64,000 nucleotides of DNA, taken from an uncultured Eubacteriales bacterium. Its GTDB lineage: Bacteria > Bacillota > Clostridia > Christensenellales > UMGS416. Each line of letters opens with the position of its first letter. Positions within the stretch are counted from its first letter, which is position 1. The stretch is taken from positions 62,001 to 126,000 of the forward strand of contig UQLW01000002.1 in the NCBI GenBank assembly GCA_900542005.1, given 5' to 3'. Of this stretch, positions 1-8,432 are shown piece after piece. A model generated the notes under the pieces. The model was not told where the DNA came from and made no database searches. It saw only the letters and a program-made list of their open reading frames with translations. The position numbers and the translations under genes are program-made.

Positions 1-1132
1 CGGGCAATACGTTCATGATCCCGCAGGTAAAGTAGACCATCATCATAATATTAAGCTTCATCACGCCCAGGTCAAGCACCGCCGGGTCGGTCGAATAGAT
101 GCTCAGAAGCGGGCGGGCGAACAGCATCGAGGCTCCGCCCAGAACGACCCAGGTTATCACGATAAAAACAAGGCATACCTTTACAATGGAGTCGATCCGC
201 TTCTTTTCGCCCGCCCCCACGCACTGGCCGGTAAAGGTGATGGCCGCGTTATAGTAGGCGTTCATCGTGGTACCCACCATCCCCTCCAGGTTGCTGGCGG
301 CCGAGCTGGCGGCCACCAGGGAGGAGCCAAAGGAGTTCACCGCCGACTGAATCAGCACGTTGGAGATGGAGAATAGCGTGCCCTGCATACCTGCCGGCAG
401 GCCGATCCGCGTGAGCTTGATCAGCTTTTCCTTATCGATGGCGGTCTTTTTCCAGTAATACCGGATGCAGCCCTCGCTGCGCATGAGGCAGATCATCAGC
501 ATCACCACCGACAGGTATTGGGAAATGACGGTCGCCCAGGCCACGCCGTCCACGCTCATCTTGCATACGACCACAAAGAACAGGTTCAAAATCACGTTGA
601 CGATGCCGCTGATGATTAAATAGTACATCGGGTGCCTGGAATCGCCCACCGCCCGCAGCACGGCCGCGCCGAAGTTGTAGACCATATTGGCCGGCATACC
701 CACAAAATAAATGCGCATGTAGAGCACGGCAAGATCCATAATATCCTCCGGCGTGCCCATCACATGCAGAAGCGGCCTGCACAGCGCAAACCCCAGCACA
801 CCCACGGCGACGCCCCCGATCGCGCTGACTGCAATCGACGTATGGACAGAGCGGCTTACATCCGCCGGCTTGTTGGCGCCGTAATCCTGGGCCACAATGA
901 CACTGGTGCCCACCGACAGGCCCATAAACAGGTTGACCAGCAGATTGATCAGCGCGCCGGTCGCGCCCACGGCTCCCAATGCCTCGCTGCCGTTAAAGCG
1001 CCCTACCACCACCATGTCCGCCGCGTTGAACAATAGCTGCAGCAGGTTCATCGCAATAATGGGCAGCGCAAAAACCCACATATTCTTCAGCAGCGGCCCA
1101 TGTACCATATCGATTTCTGTGTGTCGTTTCAT
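1..1132 (-). CDS. MATE family multidrug/Na+ antiporter (3' end cut by window)
   Basis: Integral membrane exporter of the MATE (multi-antimicrobial extrusion) family, which expels cationic compounds using a Na+ or H+ gradient. The visible ~377 residues begin MKRHTEIDMVHGPL and contain repeated hydrophobic segments and the family-typical LPIIAMNLLQLLFNAADM and VGRFNGSEALGAVGATGA stretches. The gene runs off the left edge, so its C-terminus is not seen. The start is an ATG at 1130-1132 preceded by AGGAAG; an extended -10 (TGCTATGAT, hexamer at 1172-1177) lies just upstream. It is a close tandem copy of the next gene, with long stretches of near-identity at nucleotide level. Substrate is unknown. 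Confidence 0.9.
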   Translation of the reverse strand, partial: MKRHTEIDMVHGPLLKNMWVFALPIIAMNLLQLLFNAADMVVVGRFNGSEALGAVGATGALINLLVNLFMGLSVGTSVIVAQDYGANKPADVSRSVHTSIAVSAIGGVAVGVLGFALCRPLLHVMGTPEDIMDLAVLYMRIYFVGMPANMVYNFGAAVLRAVGDSRHPMYYLIISGIVNVILNLFFVVVCKMSVDGVAWATVISQYLSVVMLMICLMRSEGCIRYYWKKTAIDKEKLIKLTRIGLPAGMQGTLFSISNVLIQSAVNSFGSSLVAASSAASNLEGMVGTTMNAYYNAAITFTGQCVGAGEKKRIDSIVKVCLVFIVITWVVLGGASMLFARPLLSIYSTDPAVLDLGVMKLNIMMMVYFTCGIMNVLP

Positions 1133-1263
1133 CTTGCTTCCTGCGTCCCTCCCAAAGCTGGTATGGTAAATATCATAGCACATTTTTTCTCTTTGGGGAC
1201 GTCAAAATCCGGGCAAATGTAAAATCGGCACAGCCTTATTTCTTTGAAACCCATGCTGCGGCC

Positions 1264-2625
1264 TCATGCCCTTTGCCGGTGCACCGCTATCCCCTTCCTT
1301 TTTTTGACCAGCATGTAGCTGGCAATATGGCCAATCGACGCCAGCGTCCAGGTGATGGGATAACAAATGTACAAGACCTCCATGGTCGGGAACCAGGCAA
1401 AAAAGGTATAAAGCCACACAATCCGCAACAGGCATCCGCCGATCAGCGTCACCAGCATCGGCGTCATCGAATAGCCCATCCCCCGCATCACGCCCGGCAG
1501 GACAATCATGACGCCGCCGCTGACGTAAAATACCATCATGATATTGAGCTTGATCACCCCCAGCCGGATCACCTCTGGATCGGCGGTATAGATACCAAGC
1601 AAGGGCTTGCCAAAGAGCATCATCGCCCCACCCAGTACAATCCAGGTGATGGTTGTAAAGGCCATGCACACCTTTACAATGGAGTCGATCCGCTTTTTCT
1701 CCCCGGCGCCCACGCACTGGCCGGTAAAGGTGATCGCCGCGCTGTAGTAGGCGTTCATCGTCGTTCCAATCAATCCCTCAAGATTGCTTTCGGCCGAGCT
1801 GGCGGCCACCATCGCGGAGCCAAAGGAGTTCACCGCCGACTGAACCAGCACATTGGAAATGGAAAAAAGCGTGCCCTGCATCCCCGCAGGCAGGCCGATC
1901 CGCACCAGAAGCCCCAGCTTTTCCCGGTCGATCGACGTCCTGCGCCAATGATACCGAATGCAGCCCTCGCTGCGCATCAGGCACAGCATGATAAGCGCCA
2001 TGGACAGGTATTGGGAAATCACCGTGGCCCAGGCTACGCCGTCCACGCTCATCCTGCATACGGCCACAAAGAACAGATTCAGGACCACATTGACGATACC
2101 GCTGATGACCAGGTAATACATGGGGCGCTTGGAATCGCCCACCGCCCGCAGCACCGCCGCTGCGAAATTATAGACCATATTGGCCGGCATACCTACAAAA
2201 TAGATGCGCATGTAGACCGTGGCCAGCTCCAGGATATCCTCCGGCGTACCCATCATAGTAAGAAGCGGCCTGCACAGCGCGAATCCCAGCACACCCACAG
2301 CGATGCCCCCGATAGCACTAACCGCAACGGACGTATGGACAGACTTGCTTACCTCATCAGGCCGGCCGCCGCCGTAATCCTGGGCGACGATGACGCTGGT
2401 CCCTACCGACAGCCCCAGGAACAGGTTAATCAAAAGATTGATCAGGGCGCCGGTAGCACCCACGGCCCCCAAGGCCTCGCTGCCGTTAAAGCGCCCTACC
2501 ACCACCATATCCGCCGCATTGAACAGTAGCTGCAGCAGGTTCATTGCAATTATCGGTAGGGAAAAGTTCCACATGTTTTTAGCCAACGGGCCATGCACCA
2601 TATCCATTTCCATTCGTCGTTTCAT
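1264..2625 (-). CDS. MATE family efflux transporter, second tandem copy
   Basis: Complete MATE-family exporter of 453 residues with about 12 predicted membrane segments, close to the usual family length. I start it at the ATG at 2623-2625 (MKRRMEMDMVHGPL) rather than the ATG 33 bases upstream. The inner start matches the start of its neighbour copy and has AAAGGAA at a good distance. The two genes lie head-to-tail with 131 bases between them and share very similar protein and DNA sequence, which points to a fairly recent duplication. Differences are scattered and both frames are open, so neither copy looks decayed. The substrate cannot be inferred. Confidence 0.92.
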   Translation of the reverse strand: MKRRMEMDMVHGPLAKNMWNFSLPIIAMNLLQLLFNAADMVVVGRFNGSEALGAVGATGALINLLINLFLGLSVGTSVIVAQDYGGGRPDEVSKSVHTSVAVSAIGGIAVGVLGFALCRPLLTMMGTPEDILELATVYMRIYFVGMPANMVYNFAAAVLRAVGDSKRPMYYLVISGIVNVVLNLFFVAVCRMSVDGVAWATVISQYLSMALIMLCLMRSEGCIRYHWRRTSIDREKLGLLVRIGLPAGMQGTLFSISNVLVQSAVNSFGSAMVAASSAESNLEGLIGTTMNAYYSAAITFTGQCVGAGEKKRIDSIVKVCMAFTTITWIVLGGAMMLFGKPLLGIYTADPEVIRLGVIKLNIMMVFYVSGGVMIVLPGVMRGMGYSMTPMLVTLIGGCLLRIVWLYTFFAWFPTMEVLYICYPITWTLASIGHIASYMLVKKRKGIAVHRQRA

Positions 2626-2718
2626 GCTGCCGGTTCCTTTCACCAGGGTTTTGCCCATATAAGATTATCCCACCCCATTTTACCGTATGTTGCATAATCT
2701 GACTACGGGTTTGCCTAC

Positions 2719-2751
2719 AAAAAAAATGAAAGGGCGTATTCACGCCCTTTC
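2719..2751 (-). terminator. Rho-independent terminator after pncB
   Basis: Read on the minus strand, GAAAGGGCGT and ACGCCCTTTC form a 10-bp perfect stem with a 4-base loop, followed by an A and a run of eight T (plus-strand A-run 2719-2726). It sits just downstream of the pncB stop codon. Confidence 0.85.
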
Positions 2752-2765
2752 ATATATGGGTATCC

Positions 2766-4205
2766 CTATCTCCACTGCCCCTGGCGGCGCAGCAGGTTCT
2801 GCTTCAGGGTATAAAGCTCGTCGGAGAGATCCACCTTGTACCGGTGCGGCATGGTCAGGCGGCGGTATTCATCCCAGAAGGTGTCCAGGTCGTGCTTGGC
2901 ATAGGCCTGGATCTCCATCAGCTCCGGGCTCTCATAGACCCGCTTGCCGCCCACATAGATGGGCTGGAGCAGCTCCCGCTGGGTAAAGTCGGTCAGCGTC
3001 ATCTGCTTCCAGGGCTGATTCGGGTCAAAGATCGTCAGCGGCTTGGATGTGTCCACCGCTTCATGCTCCAGCGTAATAAGGTCGGCCACCGCCATGCCGT
3101 CCTTGCCATACAGCCGGTGCACCTGCTTGCAGCCGGGCGTGGTGATCTTCGCGGGATTTTCGGAAATTTTGATCCGGGGGACCCATTCGCCGCCGACCTT
3201 TTCCGCCGCCAGCTTGTATACCCCGCCCAGGGCCGGGTTATCGTTGCTGGTAATCAGCCGGGTACCCACGCCCCAGATGTCGATCTTGGCTCCCTGTGCC
3301 TTCAGGTCCCATATGGCATTTTCATCCAGATCGTTCGAGGCAAAGATTTTGGCCTCGGGGAAGCCAGCGTCATCCAGCATTTTACGGGCCTTCTTACTCA
3401 GATAGGCCAGGTCGCCGGAGTCCAGGCGGATGCCTGTCGGCTTATATCCCTTGGCCTTGAGCTCACGAAACACGGTGATGGCGTTGGGTACGCCGCTGCG
3501 CAGCGTATCATAGGTATCCACCAAGAGCAGCGCGTTATCGGGGAAGGTTTCGGCGTAAGCGCGGAAGGCGTCCAGCTCCGTGGGGAAGCTCATCACCCAG
3601 CTATGGGCATGGGTGCCCTTTGCCGGAATGCCGTACATCTGGCCGGTCAGCACGTTGGAGGTGCCTACGCAGCCGCCGATGATGGCGGCCCTGGCCCCAT
3701 AAATGCCGGCGTCCGGGCCCTGCGCACGGCGAAGGCCAAATTCCAGGATACCGTCGCCCTGGGCCGCCTGCACCACACGGCTGGCCTTGGTGGCGATCAG
3801 CGTCTGATGGTTGATGATGTTCAAAAGGGCGGTCTCGATGAACTGCGCCTCCATAATCGGCGCCCGTACCCGCACCAGCGGCTCATAGGGGAAGGCCACC
3901 GTGCCCTCCGGCATGGCGTAGATTTCGCCGGTAAAGCGGAAGTTCCGCAGGTAATCCAGAAATCCCTCGTCAAACTGGTTCAGGGAGCGCAGATACGCAA
4001 GATCTTCCTCCGTAAACTTCAGGTTATCGATATATTCGATAAGCTGCTCCAGGCCCGCCACCATCGCATAGCAATTGGGGCCGCCCACCTCCCGGAAGAA
4101 CATGTCAAAGACCGCTTCATTCTCACCCATCCCGTGCTTCTGATAGCCATACATCATCGTCAGCTGGTACAGGTCGGTCATCATCGTCAGGTTACGTTCA
4201 CTCAT
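2766..4205 (-). CDS. pncB: Nicotinate phosphoribosyltransferase
   Basis: Makes nicotinate mononucleotide from nicotinate and PRPP with ATP hydrolysis, the entry step of the Preiss-Handler NAD salvage route; cytosolic. The 479-residue protein opens with the family-typical TDLYQLTMMYGY and contains GTHAHSWV at about 197-204 (the conserved histidine region), the IRLDSGDL motif and the phosphate-binding GVGTRLITS segment. Length fits the longer Gram-positive/mammalian-type family. It is the first of a short gap-free minus-strand group, with 5 bases to the upstream membrane-protein gene, so co-transcription with lgt is likely. NadD, the next pathway enzyme, is encoded 3 kb away on the same strand. 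Confidence 0.95.
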   Translation of the reverse strand: MSERNLTMMTDLYQLTMMYGYQKHGMGENEAVFDMFFREVGGPNCYAMVAGLEQLIEYIDNLKFTEEDLAYLRSLNQFDEGFLDYLRNFRFTGEIYAMPEGTVAFPYEPLVRVRAPIMEAQFIETALLNIINHQTLIATKASRVVQAAQGDGILEFGLRRAQGPDAGIYGARAAIIGGCVGTSNVLTGQMYGIPAKGTHAHSWVMSFPTELDAFRAYAETFPDNALLLVDTYDTLRSGVPNAITVFRELKAKGYKPTGIRLDSGDLAYLSKKARKMLDDAGFPEAKIFASNDLDENAIWDLKAQGAKIDIWGVGTRLITSNDNPALGGVYKLAAEKVGGEWVPRIKISENPAKITTPGCKQVHRLYGKDGMAVADLITLEHEAVDTSKPLTIFDPNQPWKQMTLTDFTQRELLQPIYVGGKRVYESPELMEIQAYAKHDLDTFWDEYRRLTMPHRYKVDLSDELYTLKQNLLRRQGQWR

Positions 4206-4210
4206 GGCTT

Positions 4211-4729
4211 TTAATCCTTCTCCTTTTCGGGGGCTTGTTTCCCCCTGTTATGAAATCCCTCGTGAAGGATGATGGCCGCGCCCCAGGCTACCAGCGCAAT
4301 GCCCGCCGCACCCCGGAAGGAGAGCCGGGCGTTTGTCATCATCAGAAGCGCCGCCGCAACCGCCAGCAGCACGCCAACCGCGCTCCAGGAGCCCTCCCGG
4401 CCCCGGGAGGCAATTTTCATCTCCGCAATCCCGACCGCAGGCCCCGCTACCCAGAAGCCCGACAGCCGCCACAGCCAGTGGCCGCCCAGCGCCGCTGAAA
4501 CAGCCAGCAGCAGGCCATAGGTGAGAAAGAGCCCGCCCGGCACCAGCACCCCCGCTTCGCGCCGGCCTCCGGAGAAATAGAGAATATGGAAAAATACCGA
4601 TAGCCCCAGGAAGATCGCCGGCAGCCACCAGCTGGCACGCCAGGGAATGACCCCGGCCTGAATGAGGATCAGCGCCACGCCTGCGATCACCAGGACAACG
4701 CCCCAGGTAATCATTCGGGCCTGTTTCAT
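4211..4729 (-). CDS. Small polytopic membrane protein, function unknown
   Basis: A 172-residue protein dominated by hydrophobic segments: roughly five helices, starting with WGVVLVIAGVALILIQAGV. The C-terminus is short and charged (KQAPEKEKD). The overall look, with an early helix pair and small polar loops, recalls LiaF/LiaI-type or DUF5668-like membrane proteins, but I see no motif that fixes a family. The ATG overlaps the end of lgt by 4 bases and the stop lies 5 bases before pncB, so it is translated as part of that operon. A homology search would be needed to assign a role. Confidence 0.75.
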   Translation of the reverse strand: MKQARMITWGVVLVIAGVALILIQAGVIPWRASWWLPAIFLGLSVFFHILYFSGGRREAGVLVPGGLFLTYGLLLAVSAALGGHWLWRLSGFWVAGPAVGIAEMKIASRGREGSWSAVGVLLAVAAALLMMTNARLSFRGAAGIALVAWGAAIILHEGFHNRGKQAPEKEKD

Positions 4730-5724
4730 GGCCTTTTCCCGTCTTCAGCCGGCAGCTCGGGCTCCTGCGCCGTTTCGCCTTCGGGCGCGTCCGCCGCCTC
4801 CCCGCCGCTCTCTTCCTGCTCCCCGTCATCCGCCTGCGGCTCCTCGGGGCGGATGACGTTGCCATCCGCATCCACCTTTACCTTGGCGCGGTCCGGGATC
4901 AGCACTAGATCGTCCGAAAGCTCCATAACCTTCTGGGCACGCTTCGACTTGACGTACCAGGTAATCAGCACCACTGCGGCCAGCAGCGCCAGGCCCGCGG
5001 CGAAAATCTGATTCATCGGCAGGCCTGCGGTGCGCTGGATGTAGATTTCCTCCCGGAAGCCCTCCATCACAGCGCGGCACAGCCCATACCCCAGCATATA
5101 TGCCCAGAAGGCCACGCCCGGGCGCTTGGCCTTGCGGGTCACAACAAAGAAAAGCAGGGCGAACAGCGCCAGATTGAACACGGATTCATAGAAAAACAGC
5201 GCATAATGATACTGGCCCGTGGCCTCGATATAGACGCTCATGGGGAACCACTGGAGGCTGGGATTGGTCACCACCGCGCCATAAACCTCCTGGTTGGCAA
5301 AGTTGCCCCAGCGGCCAATCGCCTGCCCCAGCGCCAGCGCCGGCACCAGGCAATCGCACAGCGTATAAAAGGGCACCTTCCGCCAGCGGGCATAAATCAA
5401 AAGGCCCAGCATGCCGGCCAGGATGGAACCAAAGATCGCCATGCCGCCCTCCCAGATGGCAAACACATGCCAAAAGGGGCGGCCGGCAAACTCCTGCCAG
5501 CTCCACAGCACATAGTGCACGCGGGCGCCGATAATGGCCAGAGGCACCACGATCAGCGCCAGATCCAGCACCGAATCGGGATCCATGCCCTTACGCTTGA
5601 ACATGGCCATCGTAATTCCGATACCCGCCAGCAGGGCCGCGGCAATGATAATGCCGTACCATTGAATGCTCCATCCCCCGATGGTAAAAGCGGTTCCCAC
5701 CGTCTGAACCGTCGCCAAGTACAT
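4726..5724 (-). CDS. lgt: Prolipoprotein diacylglyceryl transferase
   Basis: Transfers diacylglycerol from phosphatidylglycerol to the lipobox cysteine of prolipoproteins, the first step of lipoprotein maturation, in the cytoplasmic membrane. The family signature GRWGNFANQEVYG is intact and there are about seven hydrophobic segments. The start is the ATG at 5722-5724 (MYLATVQ), placed 7 bases after a perfect GGAGGT. An in-frame TTG 18 bases further up overlaps that site and is unlikely. At 332 residues it is longer than most Lgt proteins because of a ~70-residue acidic, Glu/Pro-rich tail after the last helix. Its products would include the several lipoproteins encoded in this window. Confidence 0.95.
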   Translation of the reverse strand: MYLATVQTVGTAFTIGGWSIQWYGIIIAAALLAGIGITMAMFKRKGMDPDSVLDLALIVVPLAIIGARVHYVLWSWQEFAGRPFWHVFAIWEGGMAIFGSILAGMLGLLIYARWRKVPFYTLCDCLVPALALGQAIGRWGNFANQEVYGAVVTNPSLQWFPMSVYIEATGQYHYALFFYESVFNLALFALLFFVVTRKAKRPGVAFWAYMLGYGLCRAVMEGFREEIYIQRTAGLPMNQIFAAGLALLAAVVLITWYVKSKRAQKVMELSDDLVLIPDRAKVKVDADGNVIRPEEPQADDGEQEESGGEAADAPEGETAQEPELPAEDGKRP

Positions 5725-5764
5725 CTTTCGTACCTCCTTCAACCGTTGACACCAAATTATGCTT

Positions 5765-5794
5765 ATTATACCTTTGCATACGCTGCATTGTCAA
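5765..5794 (-). promoter_or_regulatory. Sigma-A type promoter for lgt operon
   Basis: On the minus strand a perfect TTGACA (plus 5789-5794) and a perfect TATAAT (plus 5765-5770) are separated by 18 bases, about 40 bases upstream of the lgt start codon. Confidence 0.8.
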
Positions 5795-5885
5795 CGCGCC
5801 CAGGCCCCAGCCCCGGCCCGTTCCTGCTGAAAATCGGCCGCTTTTTCGATCCATGGGCGGCCGGGAAGAGGCAGGCGCGCCACAG

Positions 5886-5910
5886 AAAAAAGGCTGCCTA
5901 TGGGCAGCCT
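5886..5910 (-). terminator. Rho-independent terminator after rsfS
   Basis: Minus-strand AGGCTGCC / GGCAGCCT stem with a short loop, followed by a T-run (plus-strand A-run 5886-5891). It ends the nadD-yqeK-rsfS operon. Confidence 0.85.
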
Positions 5911-5936
5911 CTTCCATCGGTTCCGCGCCGGCCGGG

Positions 5937-6302
5937 CTATGGCTCCGACTCGTACCGCGTCATGTTTTCCCCCTTATCCCAGAGACGCTCCAGGTTATAG
6001 AAGGCGCGATCCTCGCTATGGAAAATGTGTACCAGGATATCGCCGAAATCCTTGATGATCCATCGCGCCGTGGCGTAACCCTCGGTGCTGCGGGCAAAGA
6101 CGCCCCGCTCCGCCATTTTCTCGTCCAGCGCGTCGGCCAGGGCCTGTACCTGGGGCGTGTTGCGCCCGCTGACCAGCAGGAAGCCATCGGCGACAATGGA
6201 GTATTTTTCAATATCGATGAGCACGATGTCCTGGCCCTTTCGTTCGTCCAGGACGGCCGCCAGCTGGTCAGCCAGGGCCCGGGATGCTTGATTCACGTTC
6301 AT
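5937..6302 (-). CDS. rsfS: Ribosomal silencing factor RsfS
   Basis: Binds ribosomal protein uL14 and blocks subunit joining when nutrients are short. The 121-residue protein matches the RsfS/DUF143 family over its length: QDIVLIDIEKYSIVADGFL, the SGRNTPQVQALADAL segment and the C-terminal DFGDILVHIFHSEDRAFYNLE block. It overlaps the end of yqeK by 4 bases (ATGA), giving the conserved Firmicutes order nadD-yqeK-rsfS. A terminator follows directly, so it is the last gene of the operon. Confidence 0.95.
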   Translation of the reverse strand: MNVNQASRALADQLAAVLDERKGQDIVLIDIEKYSIVADGFLLVSGRNTPQVQALADALDEKMAERGVFARSTEGYATARWIIKDFGDILVHIFHSEDRAFYNLERLWDKGENMTRYESEP

Positions 6303-6901
6303 TCCTCCTTTTTCATGATTGTACCATTCGGCCGGCTGCTTTTCAAGGCAAGCAGCCGGTTATAGACGATCAGGCTGTTGGGGTGGACGATATGCCGCCG
6401 CCCCAGCTCATAGACCATAGGCGACGCCAGCGCCAGCAAAAAGGCCTCCTCCAGGCTCTCCTTAGCCGCCGACCGCAGCCGCCCTATGCCGGGGAAATCC
6501 CGCTCCGGCTCAATCATATCGGCGATCAGCAGCACCACAGCCAGCGGCCGGGGTTCCAGGCTGGGTACCGTATGGTAGCGGATGGCATCGAGTACCGCCT
6601 CGTCCGTCTCGCCCAGCCGGGTACGGGCCACATAGGCGCCGGCAGGGCCGTGATACAGCGCAGGAGACAGCGCGAAAAATTCATCCATCTCAAAGCCGTC
6701 AGCCCGGAGGGCCGTAAGCTGCTCGTCGATGGGCATATTCTTGGCGGCATCGTGAATCAATCCGGCCCTGGCCGCCCGCTCCGCGTCGAGGCCAAAGCGT
6801 TCCGCCAGCCGCGCCGCCTCCGCCTCGACCGCCAGGCTATGGCGGAAGCGTCCCTTTTTCAGGTGCGTTTTCAGATATTCTATCCGTTGCTCCCGATTCA
6901 T
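6299..6901 (-). CDS. yqeK: HD-domain Ap4A hydrolase YqeK
   Basis: Symmetrical diadenosine tetraphosphate hydrolase family. Ap4A is cut to two ADP in the cytosol; in Bacillus the gene sits between nadD and rsfS exactly as here. The 200-residue protein has the HD metal-binding signature: RHSLAVEAEAARLA near residue 20-33 and LIHDAAKNMP with the paired His-Asp near residue 50. The start overlaps the nadD stop by 4 bases. Length is normal for the family. Nothing appears damaged. Confidence 0.92.
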   Translation of the reverse strand: MNREQRIEYLKTHLKKGRFRHSLAVEAEAARLAERFGLDAERAARAGLIHDAAKNMPIDEQLTALRADGFEMDEFFALSPALYHGPAGAYVARTRLGETDEAVLDAIRYHTVPSLEPRPLAVVLLIADMIEPERDFPGIGRLRSAAKESLEEAFLLALASPMVYELGRRHIVHPNSLIVYNRLLALKSSRPNGTIMKKEE

Positions 6902-7515
6902 TGCCTACGATACAGCCCCCTTTCCCGGATATACTGCGCCACCTTCTCCGGCGTTCCCGAAAGGTCGCCGCCGCGGATGGCCGTAGACGAAACCGCAAGC
7001 CCAGGGCAGGGCACCAGGGTAACCCTGTCGCGTCCCAGCCTTTCCCGGGCCGCCTCCATGGCCGGCATCGGCGTGCCCGGCCGGTAGGCGGCAGCCACCG
7101 GCATAGCCCGCAGGATCCGCTCCGGATAGCGCCATTTGGGCATATCCAGCAGCGAGTCTCCGCCGATGATAAAGATAAGCCGTGTGGCGGCCGGAAGCAT
7201 GGCTGCCAGCGCCTCCGCCGTGCGGTAGCTGTAGCTGGGCCCCGGGCGCAGCAGCTCATAGTCGCTGTAATAGAAATCCGGCTCGCTCTCAATGGCCAGG
7301 CGCACCATATCCAGCCGTTGATCCGCCGGCGTATGGACCTGACCCGCTTTATGGGGCGGATCCCCGCTGGGCAAAAAGATCACGCCATCCAGGCTCAGCG
7401 CCGCCGCCACCTGGCGGGCCGCATAGAGATGCCCCCGGTGAATTGGGTCAAAGGTCCCCCCGTACAGCCCCCAATCGCCCGGGAGCGGCCGTTCAAAGCT
7501 GAATCGCTGGTTCAT
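6898..7515 (-). CDS. nadD: Nicotinate-nucleotide adenylyltransferase
   Basis: Joins nicotinate mononucleotide and ATP to form deamido-NAD, common to de novo and salvage NAD synthesis. The N-terminal GLYGGTFDPIHRGHLYAA holds the nucleotidyltransferase GGTFDPxHxGH motif, and SSTAIRGGD near residue 175 is the SSTxIR motif. The 205-residue length is typical. First gene of nadD-yqeK-rsfS. It is divergent from the gene at 7575 with only 59 bases between them, so both promoters must lie in that gap; a plus-strand TATAAT is visible at 7530-7535. Confidence 0.95.
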   Translation of the reverse strand: MNQRFSFERPLPGDWGLYGGTFDPIHRGHLYAARQVAAALSLDGVIFLPSGDPPHKAGQVHTPADQRLDMVRLAIESEPDFYYSDYELLRPGPSYSYRTAEALAAMLPAATRLIFIIGGDSLLDMPKWRYPERILRAMPVAAAYRPGTPMPAMEAARERLGRDRVTLVPCPGLAVSSTAIRGGDLSGTPEKVAQYIRERGLYRRQ

Positions 7516-7574
7516 CCTGCCCTCTAAGGTATAATTTTCCTCTTTCCGCGCAGGATAAGCGCGGAGGTGTTATC

Positions 7575-8432
7575 ATGCAACAAACTGCGACAAGGCCGCG
7601 CCGCTGCCTGTGGCATCCCGCGCTGCCCTATGCCCTGGATTACCTGGGCCTGGTGCTCATCACCGCGGCCCTCAGCATGCTATGGTTCAACAGCCGGCTG
7701 GGCAGCCTGCTGCTGGCCGTTCCCATGGGGGTCGCCTTTACTGTGTTGGCCAGCATGGTGTTCTACCGCTGGCAGCATCGCCGCTGGCTGAAGCGGAAAA
7801 GCGCCCTAGACCGCCAGGCCCTGGCCCTATGGCTGGCAGACGAGTTGCTTTCCGGCACGGCGGAGGAGCTCCGGGAGCTGACCTGCGACCTTCTTTGCAG
7901 CCAAAAGGGCTACAAGCTTACCTTTGTCTCAGGCAAACCCCTGTTGGCCACTGCCTCCGGCGCCTGGCGGCTGTATTGCCTGCGCCGCCATCCCTCCTGC
8001 CCGGTTGACGCCCAGCAGCTGATGCAGCTCAAGGCAGCCTCCGACCGCACCGGCATGGGCGCCGCCGTGTCCACCACGGCTGGCTTCACCGAACCGGCCC
8101 GGGAATATGCCCGCCGGGCTGGGCTGCTGCTGGTTGGGCTTGATGAGCTGGCCGATATGGCGCAGGCGGCCGGTATGCAGCCCCCGGCGTCAAGCCGAAG
8201 CCACTATAACCGGCTGGCCCGCCAGCAGCCGCCAGCTGCCCGCCGCTCCCTGGCCCGCCGGGCAGCCAAGCTCCTATCCGTCCGGTATATGCTGGGCGCG
8301 CTGCTGCTGGGGTTCATGGGGTGGCTTTCCCCCTGGCGCGGCTGGTACTGGGCCGCCGCCCTATTCTGCGCTGTCATGGCCGCGGCTACGGCCATAGCCT
8401 CCTTTAAAGAAAGGCGGCAAGATCCAGCCTAG
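7575..8432 (+). CDS. Membrane-anchored protein with Mrr-like restriction-endonuclease-fold domain
   Basis: The 285-residue protein has two N-terminal membrane helices (about 18-60), a cytosolic middle region and two more helices near the C-terminus (about 234-275). The middle part (about 85-200) resembles the Mrr-type PD-(D/E)XK fold: a CDLLCSQKGYKLTF segment like the 'GY' core strand, and VSTTAGFTEPAREYAR followed by LLVGLDELADM, the usual closing motif of Mrr-like domains. The catalytic Asp and [Q/E]xK that should lie between are not clear, so nuclease activity is doubtful. GGAGGTG precedes the ATG. Its last 29 bases overlap the convergent yhbY gene. Assignment rests on motif reading only. 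Confidence 0.7.
   Translation: MQQTATRPRRCLWHPALPYALDYLGLVLITAALSMLWFNSRLGSLLLAVPMGVAFTVLASMVFYRWQHRRWLKRKSALDRQALALWLADELLSGTAEELRELTCDLLCSQKGYKLTFVSGKPLLATASGAWRLYCLRRHPSCPVDAQQLMQLKAASDRTGMGAAVSTTAGFTEPAREYARRAGLLLVGLDELADMAQAAGMQPPASSRSHYNRLARQQPPAARRSLARRAAKLLSVRYMLGALLLGFMGWLSPWRGWYWAAALFCAVMAAATAIASFKERRQDPA

Noticed and set aside
1273..2529. Long antisense frame across the second MATE gene
   Set aside because: Shadow of a real membrane-protein gene; its His/Gln/Arg-rich protein is typical of a reversed hydrophobic coding strand.
2844..4214. 456-codon antisense frame over pncB
   Set aside because: The pncB reading is a clear family match; the antisense protein has no recognisable motif.
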